Assembly: GCA_041874725.1 (NCBI GenBank)
Contig: CP097466.1
Coordinates: 2,790,001-2,854,000 of the forward strand
Direction of reading: 5' to 3'
Source of the DNA: Duganella sp. BuS-21
GTDB lineage: Bacteria; Pseudomonadota; Gammaproteobacteria; Burkholderiales; Burkholderiaceae_D
DNA length: 64,000 bases
The translations under genes were made by a program, and so were the position numbers. The notes beneath the pieces are model-generated. The model saw only the letters and a program-made list of their open reading frames with translations, had not been told where the DNA came from and did no database searches. This document shows, in pieces, positions 51,114 through 59,543 of this stretch (position 1 is the first letter of the stretch; every line of letters starts with the position of its first letter).

Positions 51114-52511
51114 TCAGTAGTCAAAAGCTTTGTATGGTTTCGAGAAGGTCAGGTCTTTGATCACCACCACGTTGAACCGGTAGCCTGGCCGAATCTCCAA
51201 TGTCGGTGAGATGCCCATGTTCCGGGCGATCATCTGTATTGCCACCTGGCCGAGCTGCTGACCCAGCGCCTCGCTCATCGCGGTGCGCGTGCTGCGACGA
51301 TCGTAGTAGGACGATTCTGGCTGACTTAGCGCGATTCCGGCGGTGACACCGGACATGAGCAGCGCGGAGCCAAAGATGCGCAGGTAGTGGTTGTTGACCT
51401 TATCGTGGAAGCCTGCATAGCCCGCGCTGTCGGCGCCTGGCATCGCGCCGAGATCCAGGGCTTTTCCATCGGGGAAGACGATACGCTGCCATGCCACCAG
51501 CACCCGTGCTTGGCCATATGCGATTTCGCTGGAGTATTGGCCGACGAGGCGCGAGCCTTGTGGTATCAATTTCCATTTGCCGGTCGCTGTGTCGAATACG
51601 TCCTGGCTGACCTGGCCCATAACCATCCCCGGCAAATCGGAATTGATGCCTGAGATAAGTACTGCAGGAAGGACAAAGCCTGCCCGTAGTTCATATGGTG
51701 AACGGGGAGCTTGCAGTTGCGAATCCAGGCGCCAGCGGTCCTCCTGTACCTTGCCATCGAACTGCGTGTAGCTTTTTCCGCTACCAGGCATCGATTGCGT
51801 GGACTGCTCCTCCTTCGCTGCGGTGGGCACCATCGCGGCGCTACCAGTCGCTGTAGCGATGCCTGCTTGCTGCAGTTGCTGTAGGCGTGCCTGATACATG
51901 GCAGTCGGGTCTTCCGACGTCAGCGTCCTGTCTTGCTCTTGCGCTGCTGCGATGCGTGCGATTGCTTCCTCTCTCGACACTCCGCCGCCGAGTCTCTGCG
52001 CGCCAACCGGCGCGGATGCGGCGCTGCGCGGGGCGACCATCTGCACGGTGGTTTTTGCGCGGGCGGCTTCCTCCAGCATGTGCATCTTCTCCTGCGCGAT
52101 CCGCACTCGTGGATCGGCGTCTTGCGCATTGCTGGTGGACTGCGGCGTCTGGGGCGGCGTTGGTGGCGGTTCCAGCGTCCCGGGTCCCACAACCGCTATG
52201 GGCGGCTCGTTTGTTGGCAGACTCGGTGCCTCCAGCGGGGCCGCTTTGGCGGCGGGAACGATGCCGTCTTTTGCCTGACCTGTAAGCTCGGTTGCAAAAT
52301 TGCTGGTGCTTGCGGTTTTTTGGCCGGCAGTATCTGGTGGCCGCTGTTGTTTCTCCGCGCGATCCATCGCGACTAAAGCCATCACCAACAGGAATCCGGC
52401 GATGACGATGCCGATCAAGTACACAGGCAGGTTGTTCACGCGCCTTACACCGTTTCTCGCGACAGGTGTATCAGGTGAAGCATCGGGGGACATATTGGCT
52501 GCGCTGTCCAT
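51114..52511 (-). CDS. trbI: TrbI/VirB10-like channel protein
   Basis: A 465-residue inner-to-outer-membrane spanning channel protein. An N-terminal cytosolic part with one transmembrane helix (VYLIGIVIAGFLLVMALVAM) precedes a proline-rich periplasmic linker and the conserved VirB10 beta-barrel domain: LRAGFVLPAVLISGINSDLPGMVMGQVSQDVFDTATGKWKLIPQGSRLVGQYSSEIAYGQARVLVAWQRIVFPDGKALDLG. The ATG at 52511 has AAGGAG upstream. Length matches IncP TrbI. Confidence 0.93.
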   Translation of the reverse strand: MDSAANMSPDASPDTPVARNGVRRVNNLPVYLIGIVIAGFLLVMALVAMDRAEKQQRPPDTAGQKTASTSNFATELTGQAKDGIVPAAKAAPLEAPSLPTNEPPIAVVGPGTLEPPPTPPQTPQSTSNAQDADPRVRIAQEKMHMLEEAARAKTTVQMVAPRSAASAPVGAQRLGGGVSREEAIARIAAAQEQDRTLTSEDPTAMYQARLQQLQQAGIATATGSAAMVPTAAKEEQSTQSMPGSGKSYTQFDGKVQEDRWRLDSQLQAPRSPYELRAGFVLPAVLISGINSDLPGMVMGQVSQDVFDTATGKWKLIPQGSRLVGQYSSEIAYGQARVLVAWQRIVFPDGKALDLGAMPGADSAGYAGFHDKVNNHYLRIFGSALLMSGVTAGIALSQPESSYYDRRSTRTAMSEALGQQLGQVAIQMIARNMGISPTLEIRPGYRFNVVVIKDLTFSKPYKAFDY

Positions 52512-52516
52512 GATCG

Positions 52517-53002
52517 CTACTCCTTGCGTGCCCAAGCACCCGCTGGGTGAATAACGTTGCTCCGTGCTAGGTAAGCGCGGCTGATGGTCTGATTCCCTAC
52601 CTTTAAGGTGACCCGGTACAGGTTCGGCGACGAAACGGTATCGAGAACGTAGTTGAGGGACGCAGCGCCAGATTCCTCGGGCAGAGCCGAAGGTCTATTG
52701 CTTTGTGGTGCAGCCGGCGGTTGTACTGCCTCTTGCAGTGCATAGCCTTGGGCCCGCAGCTGTTCTATGAGACGCGTGCCGAATTGGTCTGGCGCTTCTT
52801 GATCCATTGTCAGGCGAGTGCCGGCAGGAGGGTACAGCGATACCATTTGCTGCACCGAGTCGTCCGCCATTTGGCTCTCGTAGGCTGCTGGAGCGCCCGT
52901 GATAAATCTGCCGTAGCCGCTGTCTGGCTTCGAAGCGTTGCTGCCGCAGCCAGAAAGGCAGATCAATAAGGCTGCCATGGGAAATGGACGAAGCATGATC
53001 AT
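52517..53002 (-). CDS. trbH: TrbH-like outer-membrane lipoprotein
   Basis: A 161-residue lipoprotein (MIMLRPFPMAALLICLSGC lipobox). The mature part has QFGTRLIEQLRAQGYALQ and, at the end, LNYVLDTVSSPNLYRVTLKVGNQTISRAYLARSN, which follow IncP TrbH. The start overlaps the trbG stop (ATGA). It is expected at the outer-membrane side of the core complex, in the role of VirB7. Confidence 0.82.
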   Translation of the reverse strand: MIMLRPFPMAALLICLSGCGSNASKPDSGYGRFITGAPAAYESQMADDSVQQMVSLYPPAGTRLTMDQEAPDQFGTRLIEQLRAQGYALQEAVQPPAAPQSNRPSALPEESGAASLNYVLDTVSSPNLYRVTLKVGNQTISRAYLARSNVIHPAGAWARKE

Positions 53003-53895
53003 TTCTCCCGCGTTATTGTGATCCGGTCCTGGCTGGAGCCAACGCCGGCGATTAGCAGGGCCTTGTCGAAGACGGTATCGACGATGTAGCGGTCTCCTTG
53101 CACACGGTAGTTCACCATAACGGTCTCCGCATCGGTGAACCACCCTCCGTCCTTGCGAACAACAATCAAGGTCGGTGCTTCCGTTTGCGCCATTGCGGCC
53201 GGCATCTGAATAATCGTCTTGGTTCCATCGTTGTAGACGCGAACAGGCTTCCAGGCGGCTTGTCCTGAAATGTCGTAGGCGAAGCTCAAGTCGCCCAGGT
53301 ACTCGCCTGTCTGTGGGATCGTGCGTTCTGCTTTCTCCTTCACCTCTCTGGCTTTGAGTGCCGCCCACTTGGCTTGAGCGTCTTCGGTGTAGGTGAAGGC
53401 AACCCGCGACATGAACTCGGTTCGGTGCGACCGGAGGCGGAAGTGGTAGGTTCGGCGATTGGTCGTGACGATCAGCGAGGTTTCAAGAGCGATATCCATC
53501 GGCTTGATGATCAGGTGCTGTACCTCGGAGGCGCCGCTACCCGTAACCGCTGGCTCGACGATCCAGCGCGTCGTATCGCCCAAGTGAATGGAATTGACTT
53601 GCTCTCCCGGCTGCAACTCGACATCGCAGACCTGAAGGACCGCGCAAACGATGCTTGGCTGCTGGGAACCATATAGGTAGCGTATCGTTCCGTCGGTGGC
53701 GACTGCTGGTTGCAGTCCTGTCGGGCTGGCAGTACGCCAGCGCTGCGATGCGTCAACCGCATCACGCTCTTGCTGGGATAGTGTCAGGTTCTTCCCAGCG
53801 AAATACAGATCGGCCAGTTTTTTGTCGGACGGTTCAGCGGCAGTGGCCAGTCCGCAGACGAAGCAGGCAGTCAATACTGCTATACGAGTGTTCAT
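52999..53895 (-). CDS. trbG: TrbG/VirB9-like core complex protein
   Basis: A 298-residue secreted protein. Signal peptide MNTRIAVLTACFVCGLATA is followed by the VirB9 domain: PSIVCAVLQVCDVELQPGEQVNSIHLGDTTRWIVEPAVTGSG, HLIIKPMDIALETSLIVTTNRRTYHFRLRS and WKPVRVYNDGTKTIIQMP. It forms the outer-membrane core with TrbH and TrbI. Length is as in IncP plasmids. Confidence 0.93.
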   Translation of the reverse strand: MNTRIAVLTACFVCGLATAAEPSDKKLADLYFAGKNLTLSQQERDAVDASQRWRTASPTGLQPAVATDGTIRYLYGSQQPSIVCAVLQVCDVELQPGEQVNSIHLGDTTRWIVEPAVTGSGASEVQHLIIKPMDIALETSLIVTTNRRTYHFRLRSHRTEFMSRVAFTYTEDAQAKWAALKAREVKEKAERTIPQTGEYLGDLSFAYDISGQAAWKPVRVYNDGTKTIIQMPAAMAQTEAPTLIVVRKDGGWFTDAETVMVNYRVQGDRYIVDTVFDKALLIAGVGSSQDRITITREK

Positions 53896-53907
53896 GATGT
53901 GTCCTCC

Positions 53908-54672
53908 TCACAGCTGTCGTGACCACGAGTAGTCCCGAACATAGATGCTGAGCGGGTTGTTTCGAAATTGTTCTTCAGTCGTTTGCGGTGTGGTAGGAGC
54001 AATGTAGACCGTCACCAGCGCGCGCATACGAAATGGTTTAGCTTTCAGGGTTCCTTGACGGTCCCTCACTGTTTCCAGCCAGTCCACTTGCCAGGTGTCC
54101 GCCGTTTGCGGGAGGATGGACACAATATCGGTGCTGACTATCTCGTTTGCGGCCCGCTTGAACGGGCTGCTGTCCTCGGTACCGTTTAGCCATTCGTTTG
54201 TCTTCGCCGTGGCCGCATCGCGCGCCGACAGCATCGAGTAGATACGGAAGACTGCTTTCCGCTGGAGCGCTATATCGGGTGTCACCAACCTTGCATCGCT
54301 GATAAATGACGCAACGGCAGCAGCGACGACACGCTGATTCGCTACCGGCGCAAGCGGCGCCGGCGCTACCGCGACGGGCTGGCCCAGCTTATCCACCTCA
54401 ACGACATACGGTACGAATTTCGACTGACTGCCGATGTGAATGATTCCACCCACGCTGACCAAGGCGATTGCCAGCGAAAGTACGGCGAGCATCTGCCAAT
54501 TCCGCCGCGACGCTGCTACACCGGTCATGTGGTCGTTCCACGTCCGACGTGCTGACAGGTAGGGATTGTCGTTCTCGCCGTTCCTTCTGCCGCCGTCTAT
54601 AAGTGCAGTCCGGCCACTCGAGCTGGCGTCTGGGGTGTGGCTACGCCTCAGAACCTTTGAAAGCACGTTCAT
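53908..54672 (-). CDS. trbF: TrbF/VirB8-like inner-membrane protein
   Basis: A 254-residue bitopic protein. The cytosolic N-terminus has NPYLSARRTWNDHMTGVAASRRNWQ. One helix (MLAVLSLAIALVSVGGIIHIG) and SKFVPYVVEVDKLGQPVAV follow, the typical TrbF signature. The periplasmic NTF2-like domain ends NNPLSIYVRDYSWSRQL. The start overlaps the trbE stop. It bridges the inner-membrane complex and the core. Confidence 0.92.
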   Translation of the reverse strand: MNVLSKVLRRSHTPDASSSGRTALIDGGRRNGENDNPYLSARRTWNDHMTGVAASRRNWQMLAVLSLAIALVSVGGIIHIGSQSKFVPYVVEVDKLGQPVAVAPAPLAPVANQRVVAAAVASFISDARLVTPDIALQRKAVFRIYSMLSARDAATAKTNEWLNGTEDSSPFKRAANEIVSTDIVSILPQTADTWQVDWLETVRDRQGTLKAKPFRMRALVTVYIAPTTPQTTEEQFRNNPLSIYVRDYSWSRQL

Positions 54673-57206
54673 GACGTCACCTCATAGTCTTGAAGGTCTA
54701 GCCCACGGCTTGCCAGCCACTCATGAATCCACTGGTCTCCATGCTTCGCTTCCAGTGCCTTGATGGCGGCGATCGATTCCTTGTCGGTCATGCCCACGAA
54801 CGATAGCGCAAGTGGACCCAGCGCCAGTTCGTAGATGCGTCGGCCCTGTTCGGAGACGAAGTAGTACTGCTGTTTCGGCACCGCCGAGGCGATGATTTCG
54901 ATCTGCCGTTTGTTCAGTCCCATTTGGCGGTAAAGTGCCGAAGTCACTTCGTCGCGCGCATAGATATTGGGCAGGAAAATCTTGGTCGCGGTGGATTCGA
55001 CGATGACGTCCAGAATGCCGGAGTTCGCGGCATCGGAGATATTCTGTGTCGCCAGCAGCACGAGGCAGTTCGCCTTCGCCAGTGTTTTCAGCCAGGCGCG
55101 TATCTTTGCCCGAAATGCGCTGTGCCCCAACATAAGCCAAGCCTCGTCCAGAATGATCGCGGCCGGCTGCCCTTGCAGGCTGCGCTCAATTCTCCGGAAT
55201 AGATATAGAAGCACAGGTAGCGCATATTTCTCGCCAAGGTTCATTAGTTCTTCGATTTCGAAGACGGTAAAGTCGCTCAATGCAAGTCCGTCTTCTTCGG
55301 CGTCCAGCAGGTAGCCCATGCTGCCGTCGACCGTGTATTGGCGTATGGCCTCGCGTATGGACTCATCTTGTATGGTCACCGAGAATTCCGACAGCGTTTT
55401 TGCACCGCTCGCATACATACTCATGATGGCGTTGCCGATCTCATTCCGCTGTGCTGGTGTGGTATCGACATTGTTTAGCGCAAGAATGGTGTCGATCCAT
55501 TCCATCGCCCAGGCGCGGTCGGCTTTCGACGCGAGGAATTGAAGTGGGCAAAAAGCGAGCTTGTCCTCATCACCTGCGACAGTGAAATGTTTCGCTCCAA
55601 CTGCCTTGGCAAGTGGGTAGATCGACATGCCCTTGTCGAAGAAGTAAATCATCATGCCTTGGTACCGGCGCAGTTGCGCAGCTATCAGGCCGAGATGGGT
55701 GGACTTGCCGCTCCGGGTAGGCCCGAACATTAAAGCGTGGCCAAGATCGCGCACATGCAGATTAAATCTGAACGGCGTGGCGCCTTGGGTGACGCACTCC
55801 ATGAGGGCCGGAGCGTTGGGCGAATACATAGGGCAGGGCGCGCGATCGAGCCCAGTCCAGATCGAGCTTGTTGGCAGCATGTCTGCCAGATTCAGTGTGT
55901 TGAGCAGCGGGCGGCGGACATTTTCGACACCGTGGCCTGGTAAGCTACCCAGGTAGGCGTCCATGGTGTTGATCGTTTCTACGCGCGCGGCAAAGCCGAG
56001 CCGATTGACTGCCTTTTCAATCTGTCGAGAGGATATCGCGATGCGTTCGCGATCCTCGTCCATCAGCACCACCACGCTGGTGTAGTAGCCCATGGCCACC
56101 TGTCCGCTATTGACTTCGGCAATCGCGGCTTCGGCATCGCCGACCATGGACACTGCATCCTGATCTATCGGGCCAAGATGGGTGTTGAAGACCTGGTCGA
56201 AGAATCCTCTGATTTTCTGACGCCACTTCTTCCGGAACTTGTCCAGGTGTGCGGTGGCTTCGTGCATGTCCATGAAGATGAATCGGGACGACCAGCGGTA
56301 GTCGCAGGACAGTTCACCGAGTGCTGTTAGCATCCCTGGCGTCGACTCCAACGGGAAGCCCTCGATGGCGACGATCTGGATAAACTTGCGACCGATTTTC
56401 GGTACCACGCCCGCGCTCAGCTCCTGCCCCCCGAGGATCGCATCAATGTACATTGGGTTGGATGGCAACTGGACTGGGTGGTTCAATCCTGTGACGCAGA
56501 ACTGCAGCCACCTTAGAAAATCGTCATGCGTTGTCGTTGATCCGTTTTCGTTGACCATCTTGTGTCCCGTGAGTCGCTCTAGTTTCAGGACGCTTGATAG
56601 CCTCGATTGCAGCGTTGCACACTCGCGCTGGAAGTATTCAATCATGCCGTGGGTTCGGGCCGTGTGGTCCGGCGTACTTGCCTCATCGTCGAACATCATC
56701 TCAACGAATCTGCTCTGTGCAAGCAGGGGAGGGAAGTAGGTCAGTGTCAATACGAAGCAGCCCTCGTATAGCGTGCCGAGCCTCTCAAAGAGCCTCCGCC
56801 GCTCCTCGTCTATCGAGGCTGAAACTGGGTCAGGGAAGTGCGATAGCCCTGCTGCTGCATAGCCAGGTGCTGCGCGGCGCGCGGCATCGACATGAATCAT
56901 CCAGCCACTACCAAGATTCGATAGCGCCTGATTGATGCGCAACGAGGTCATTTCGCGATACTCGTCCGTGCTGCTTGCGTTATCCTCCCCCTCGTAAATC
57001 CACGCCGCCATGAGCGATCCGTTCTTGCCCACGATAACTCCGTCATCAACGACGGCGGCGTATATCAGCAGGTCGGCAAGGGCGGAAGCCATCATCCGAT
57101 GCCGTTTAAGAAGCTGGCCCGCGTCAGTGGGGCCAGCGCCATGGAACAGGCGCGAGAGCATTCCTATACCGGCAGAATGCTTGTCGGTAGTGAGTACATG
57201 GCTCAT
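54669..57206 (-). CDS. trbE: TrbE/VirB4-like ATPase
   Basis: An 845-residue ATPase that powers pilus assembly and substrate transfer. The C-terminal half shows Walker A FGPTRSGKSTHLGLIAAQL, Walker B AAIILDEAWLMLG and LATQNISDAANSGILDVIVEST. The N-terminal half carries the CagE/TrbE_VirB4 region (DRERIAISSRQIEKAVNRLGFAARVET). The start overlaps trbD by 4 bases. Length is as in RP4. Confidence 0.95.
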   Translation of the reverse strand: MSHVLTTDKHSAGIGMLSRLFHGAGPTDAGQLLKRHRMMASALADLLIYAAVVDDGVIVGKNGSLMAAWIYEGEDNASSTDEYREMTSLRINQALSNLGSGWMIHVDAARRAAPGYAAAGLSHFPDPVSASIDEERRRLFERLGTLYEGCFVLTLTYFPPLLAQSRFVEMMFDDEASTPDHTARTHGMIEYFQRECATLQSRLSSVLKLERLTGHKMVNENGSTTTHDDFLRWLQFCVTGLNHPVQLPSNPMYIDAILGGQELSAGVVPKIGRKFIQIVAIEGFPLESTPGMLTALGELSCDYRWSSRFIFMDMHEATAHLDKFRKKWRQKIRGFFDQVFNTHLGPIDQDAVSMVGDAEAAIAEVNSGQVAMGYYTSVVVLMDEDRERIAISSRQIEKAVNRLGFAARVETINTMDAYLGSLPGHGVENVRRPLLNTLNLADMLPTSSIWTGLDRAPCPMYSPNAPALMECVTQGATPFRFNLHVRDLGHALMFGPTRSGKSTHLGLIAAQLRRYQGMMIYFFDKGMSIYPLAKAVGAKHFTVAGDEDKLAFCPLQFLASKADRAWAMEWIDTILALNNVDTTPAQRNEIGNAIMSMYASGAKTLSEFSVTIQDESIREAIRQYTVDGSMGYLLDAEEDGLALSDFTVFEIEELMNLGEKYALPVLLYLFRRIERSLQGQPAAIILDEAWLMLGHSAFRAKIRAWLKTLAKANCLVLLATQNISDAANSGILDVIVESTATKIFLPNIYARDEVTSALYRQMGLNKRQIEIIASAVPKQQYYFVSEQGRRIYELALGPLALSFVGMTDKESIAAIKALEAKHGDQWIHEWLASRGLDLQDYEVTS

Positions 57207-57514
57207 TTGTAGATCCTCCCCTGAATGCTGGAGTTCAATCGGAACGGTGTACTGCGCGGCGGATAGAATCGGGCATAGCGCCTGTGCCGCAAATACACTT
57301 GGCGTAATTTCGGATCATGCTTTGCCATCAGACGGCACACATACAAAGTTCCAAACCATAGTGCCAGGCCGAATAAGGTCGCCTTCAATTCCTGCGCGCT
57401 AAAGACCAGCGCGAATGCCAGTAGGCCGGCAAACATCACCAGTTCGCGATCGCCGCCCATGAAGAGATTGTGGCGATTTCCTGCGCGGCGTATTGGTATG
57501 GTGCGGAGCGCCAT
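57203..57514 (-). CDS. trbD: TrbD/VirB3-like membrane protein
   Basis: A 103-residue protein with two central hydrophobic segments (LVMFAGLLAFALVFSAQELKATLFGLALWFGTLYVCRLM) and the VirB3-type N-terminus MALRTIPIRRAGNRHNLFMGGDRELVM. The C-terminus is basic (HRRYARFYPPRSTPFR). Its place between trbC and trbE and its length match IncP trbD. Confidence 0.9.
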   Translation of the reverse strand: MALRTIPIRRAGNRHNLFMGGDRELVMFAGLLAFALVFSAQELKATLFGLALWFGTLYVCRLMAKHDPKLRQVYLRHRRYARFYPPRSTPFRLNSSIQGRIYK

Positions 57515-57516
57515 GA

Positions 57517-57951
57517 CTATGCAACCTGGCTAGCCAGCGATTCGCGTGCTGTGCTCTCGCATGCCGGAACACAGTCATTCAATGCTGTGATCACCGCGCC
57601 GTGACCGAAGAAGGAGCTCATGATGTTTTGCGCACCGACGATCAGCGCCATTACAAGCACCAGGAAGATTAATGTCCGGAAGAAGCCATTCAGGTCCCCA
57701 CCGAAGATCAATACACCGCCGGCGATCACGATGCCGGTGATCGACAACGCGAAGGCCACAGGCCCGGTGACCGAGTTGCGCAGACTCTCCAGCCAAGTTT
57801 CGTAGGGCAGGGAGCCGCCGGTGCCGACGCTTGCAATCGCATCGAGAGGGAGCAGCGCGCCCAGAATGAGCGTGCTCCAGAGCAGGGCGACAGCTTGCAG
57901 ATATTTCTTGGCCAACGTCGTTGGCCGATTGATGAATAGATTCATGATCAT
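57517..57951 (-). CDS. trbC: TrbC-like pilin precursor
   Basis: A 144-residue prepilin. A long signal ends ...PLDAIA at residue 40. The pilin core [20 protein letters not shown] then [23 protein letters not shown] and [29 protein letters not shown] follows RP4 TrbC closely. By comparison with RP4, the cyclic mature pilin would run from S41 to G118, 78 residues, the same size as in RP4. TraF, the cyclising peptidase, is encoded in the tra block. The remaining C-terminal 26 residues would be removed. Confidence 0.93.
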   Translation of the reverse strand: MIMNLFINRPTTLAKKYLQAVALLWSTLILGALLPLDAIASVGTGGSLPYETWLESLRNSVTGPVAFALSITGIVIAGGVLIFGGDLNGFFRTLIFLVLVMALIVGAQNIMSSFFGHGAVITALNDCVPACESTARESLASQVA

Positions 57952-57957
57952 TGCTCC

Positions 57958-58917
57958 TCAAAGACGATGTGTGATGTACTGGCCGTTGGTGTAGCCGGCG
58001 ATTTCAAGCAATTCCTGGACGTGCCGGCCTTCCGGCGTCCGGGCTATATGGACAACAAGATGTACAACTTCGCCGATCAGCGCCTCGATATCGCTTGGTG
58101 CGCTTTCGTTCCGGGTGATAAGCGACTTCAGTCGAATCAGGCCGGCGGCTGGATTGTTCGCGTGAAGCGTTGCGGCGCCGCCTTCATGGCCGGTATTCCA
58201 GGCATCCAGAAGGTCGAGCGCCTCGGGGCCGCGTACCTCGCCGACCAGAATGCGGTCCGGCCGCATGCGCAGCGTAGTGCGGAGGAGGGCAGTCATTGAG
58301 ACGTCCGAGGTGGTGTGATACTGGACAAAATTCTCGGCACTGCATTGAATCTCGCCCGTGTCTTCAATGATGAAGATGCGTTCCGCAGGATTGTGAACGA
58401 CCATCTCATTGATGATCGCGTTGATAAGTGTCGTCTTGCCTGACCCCGTGCCGCCGGTGACAAGTATGTTTCTGTGGCCTGCAACGGCTTTGCGAATCGC
58501 CTGACAGTGAGCTTCCGCCAGCATGCCTCCATCGACGTACCGGTCCAGCGTGAAGATGGCGATCGCTTTGCGCCGGATAGCGAAGATGGGAGAAGCAACG
58601 ATTGGTGGCAACTGACCTGCGAAGCGCGAACCATCCAGCGGGAGCTCACCTTCAAGCGCCGGCCTGCCGCGCGTGACTTCTTTGCCGTGGTAGCCGGCGA
58701 CTGTTTTGATGATGGCTTCTGCTTGTGCCGCGCGCAGCGTGCCGATGCATTTCATGCATTCGCCTAGCCGCTCGTGCCACAAGCGACCATCAGCGTTCAG
58801 CATCAGTTCGACGGTTTTGGGATCGTGTAGGGCGGCCAAAAGCAGCGGCCCCATGTCGCGCTCGAGCTTCTTCTTAGCCCGATCCTTCAGCGTCGAGAAA
58901 TCTTCAGCTTCAGCCAT
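57958..58917 (-). CDS. trbB: TrbB/VirB11-like secretion ATPase
   Basis: A 319-residue hexameric traffic ATPase. It shows Walker A LVTGGTGSGKTTLINAIINE, the Asp box IFIIEDTGEIQC, Walker B-type block TLRMRPDRILVGEVRGPEALDLLDAWNTGHEGGAATLHAN with the His box. Length is that of RP4 TrbB. It is the first structural gene after trbA, 134 bases downstream of it. That gap (58918-59051) shows no other gene. Confidence 0.95.
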   Translation of the reverse strand: MAEAEDFSTLKDRAKKKLERDMGPLLLAALHDPKTVELMLNADGRLWHERLGECMKCIGTLRAAQAEAIIKTVAGYHGKEVTRGRPALEGELPLDGSRFAGQLPPIVASPIFAIRRKAIAIFTLDRYVDGGMLAEAHCQAIRKAVAGHRNILVTGGTGSGKTTLINAIINEMVVHNPAERIFIIEDTGEIQCSAENFVQYHTTSDVSMTALLRTTLRMRPDRILVGEVRGPEALDLLDAWNTGHEGGAATLHANNPAAGLIRLKSLITRNESAPSDIEALIGEVVHLVVHIARTPEGRHVQELLEIAGYTNGQYITHRL

Positions 58918-59051
58918 GATCGATACACCTCCGATGTGCGTGAGTCATGCAGCACAATCAAAGGCTATATCGATAAACTCTCAGCAGTTTGATCCGGCGC
59001 AAACGTTATGCTGGTTTTCGCGTAAACGGTATGTCGCTGAGCAATAACTGC

Positions 59052-59432
59052 TTATTCTTTTTGATGTTCGGAAATTGATTTCCTGTTGGCTTGATCCCAC
59101 TGCTGAACCGTAAATGCTTGGTACTCAGTAAGCAGTGCATAAACTCTGAGATAGCCAGCGGGGAGCGTGTTCATGGCTGGCCGTTCCACCAATGTCGCTA
59201 TTGATTGCGGATCAAGGTCCGTGGTCTCTAGCAGCGCGGGTAAAGGTTCATTCAAGGCCAGCGCGATGGCTTCCATAATCTTCAGGGATGGATTCGCTTT
59301 CCCATTCGTAAGATCGGAAAGGAATGAAATCGAAATGCCTGCTTGATCGGCCAGATCGTATTTAGTGATGCCTCGTTCGTCGAGTAAACGAAGTACATTG
59401 GTGAAAAAAATGAGGCTGTACAAGGGCGTCAC
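59052..59432 (-). CDS. trbA: TrbA-like HTH regulator
   Basis: A 126-residue XRE-type repressor. The HTH region is NVLRLLDERGITKYDLADQAGISISFLSDLTNGKANPSLKIMEAIALALNEPLPALLE. The C-terminus LPAGYLRVYALLTEYQAFTVQQWDQANRK resembles the RK2 TrbA/KorA-like dimerisation tail. TrbA represses tra and trb promoters in RK2. Its ATG is 4 bases from a KorB operator, so expression is probably KorB-controlled. It heads the minus-strand trb operon. Confidence 0.85.
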   Translation of the reverse strand: MTPLYSLIFFTNVLRLLDERGITKYDLADQAGISISFLSDLTNGKANPSLKIMEAIALALNEPLPALLETTDLDPQSIATLVERPAMNTLPAGYLRVYALLTEYQAFTVQQWDQANRKSISEHQKE

Positions 59433-59436
59433 CTTA

Positions 59437-59449
59437 TTTAGCGGCTAAA
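59437..59449. promoter_or_regulatory. KorB-type operator (OB), upstream of trbA
   Basis: TTTAGCGGCTAAA, an exact KorB operator consensus match, 4 bases from the trbA ATG on the minus strand. In RK2, trbA and trfA diverge from a KorB-controlled region. Here no trfA is on the other side. Confidence 0.88.
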
Positions 59450-59543
59450 GGAGATTGGCTGAGTATCGTCGAGATTACCATGCGCTGGGCTGGTGGGCCA
59501 CCCCTCTATCGATATCGCTTTATTTTCACTACCGAAAGCAATC

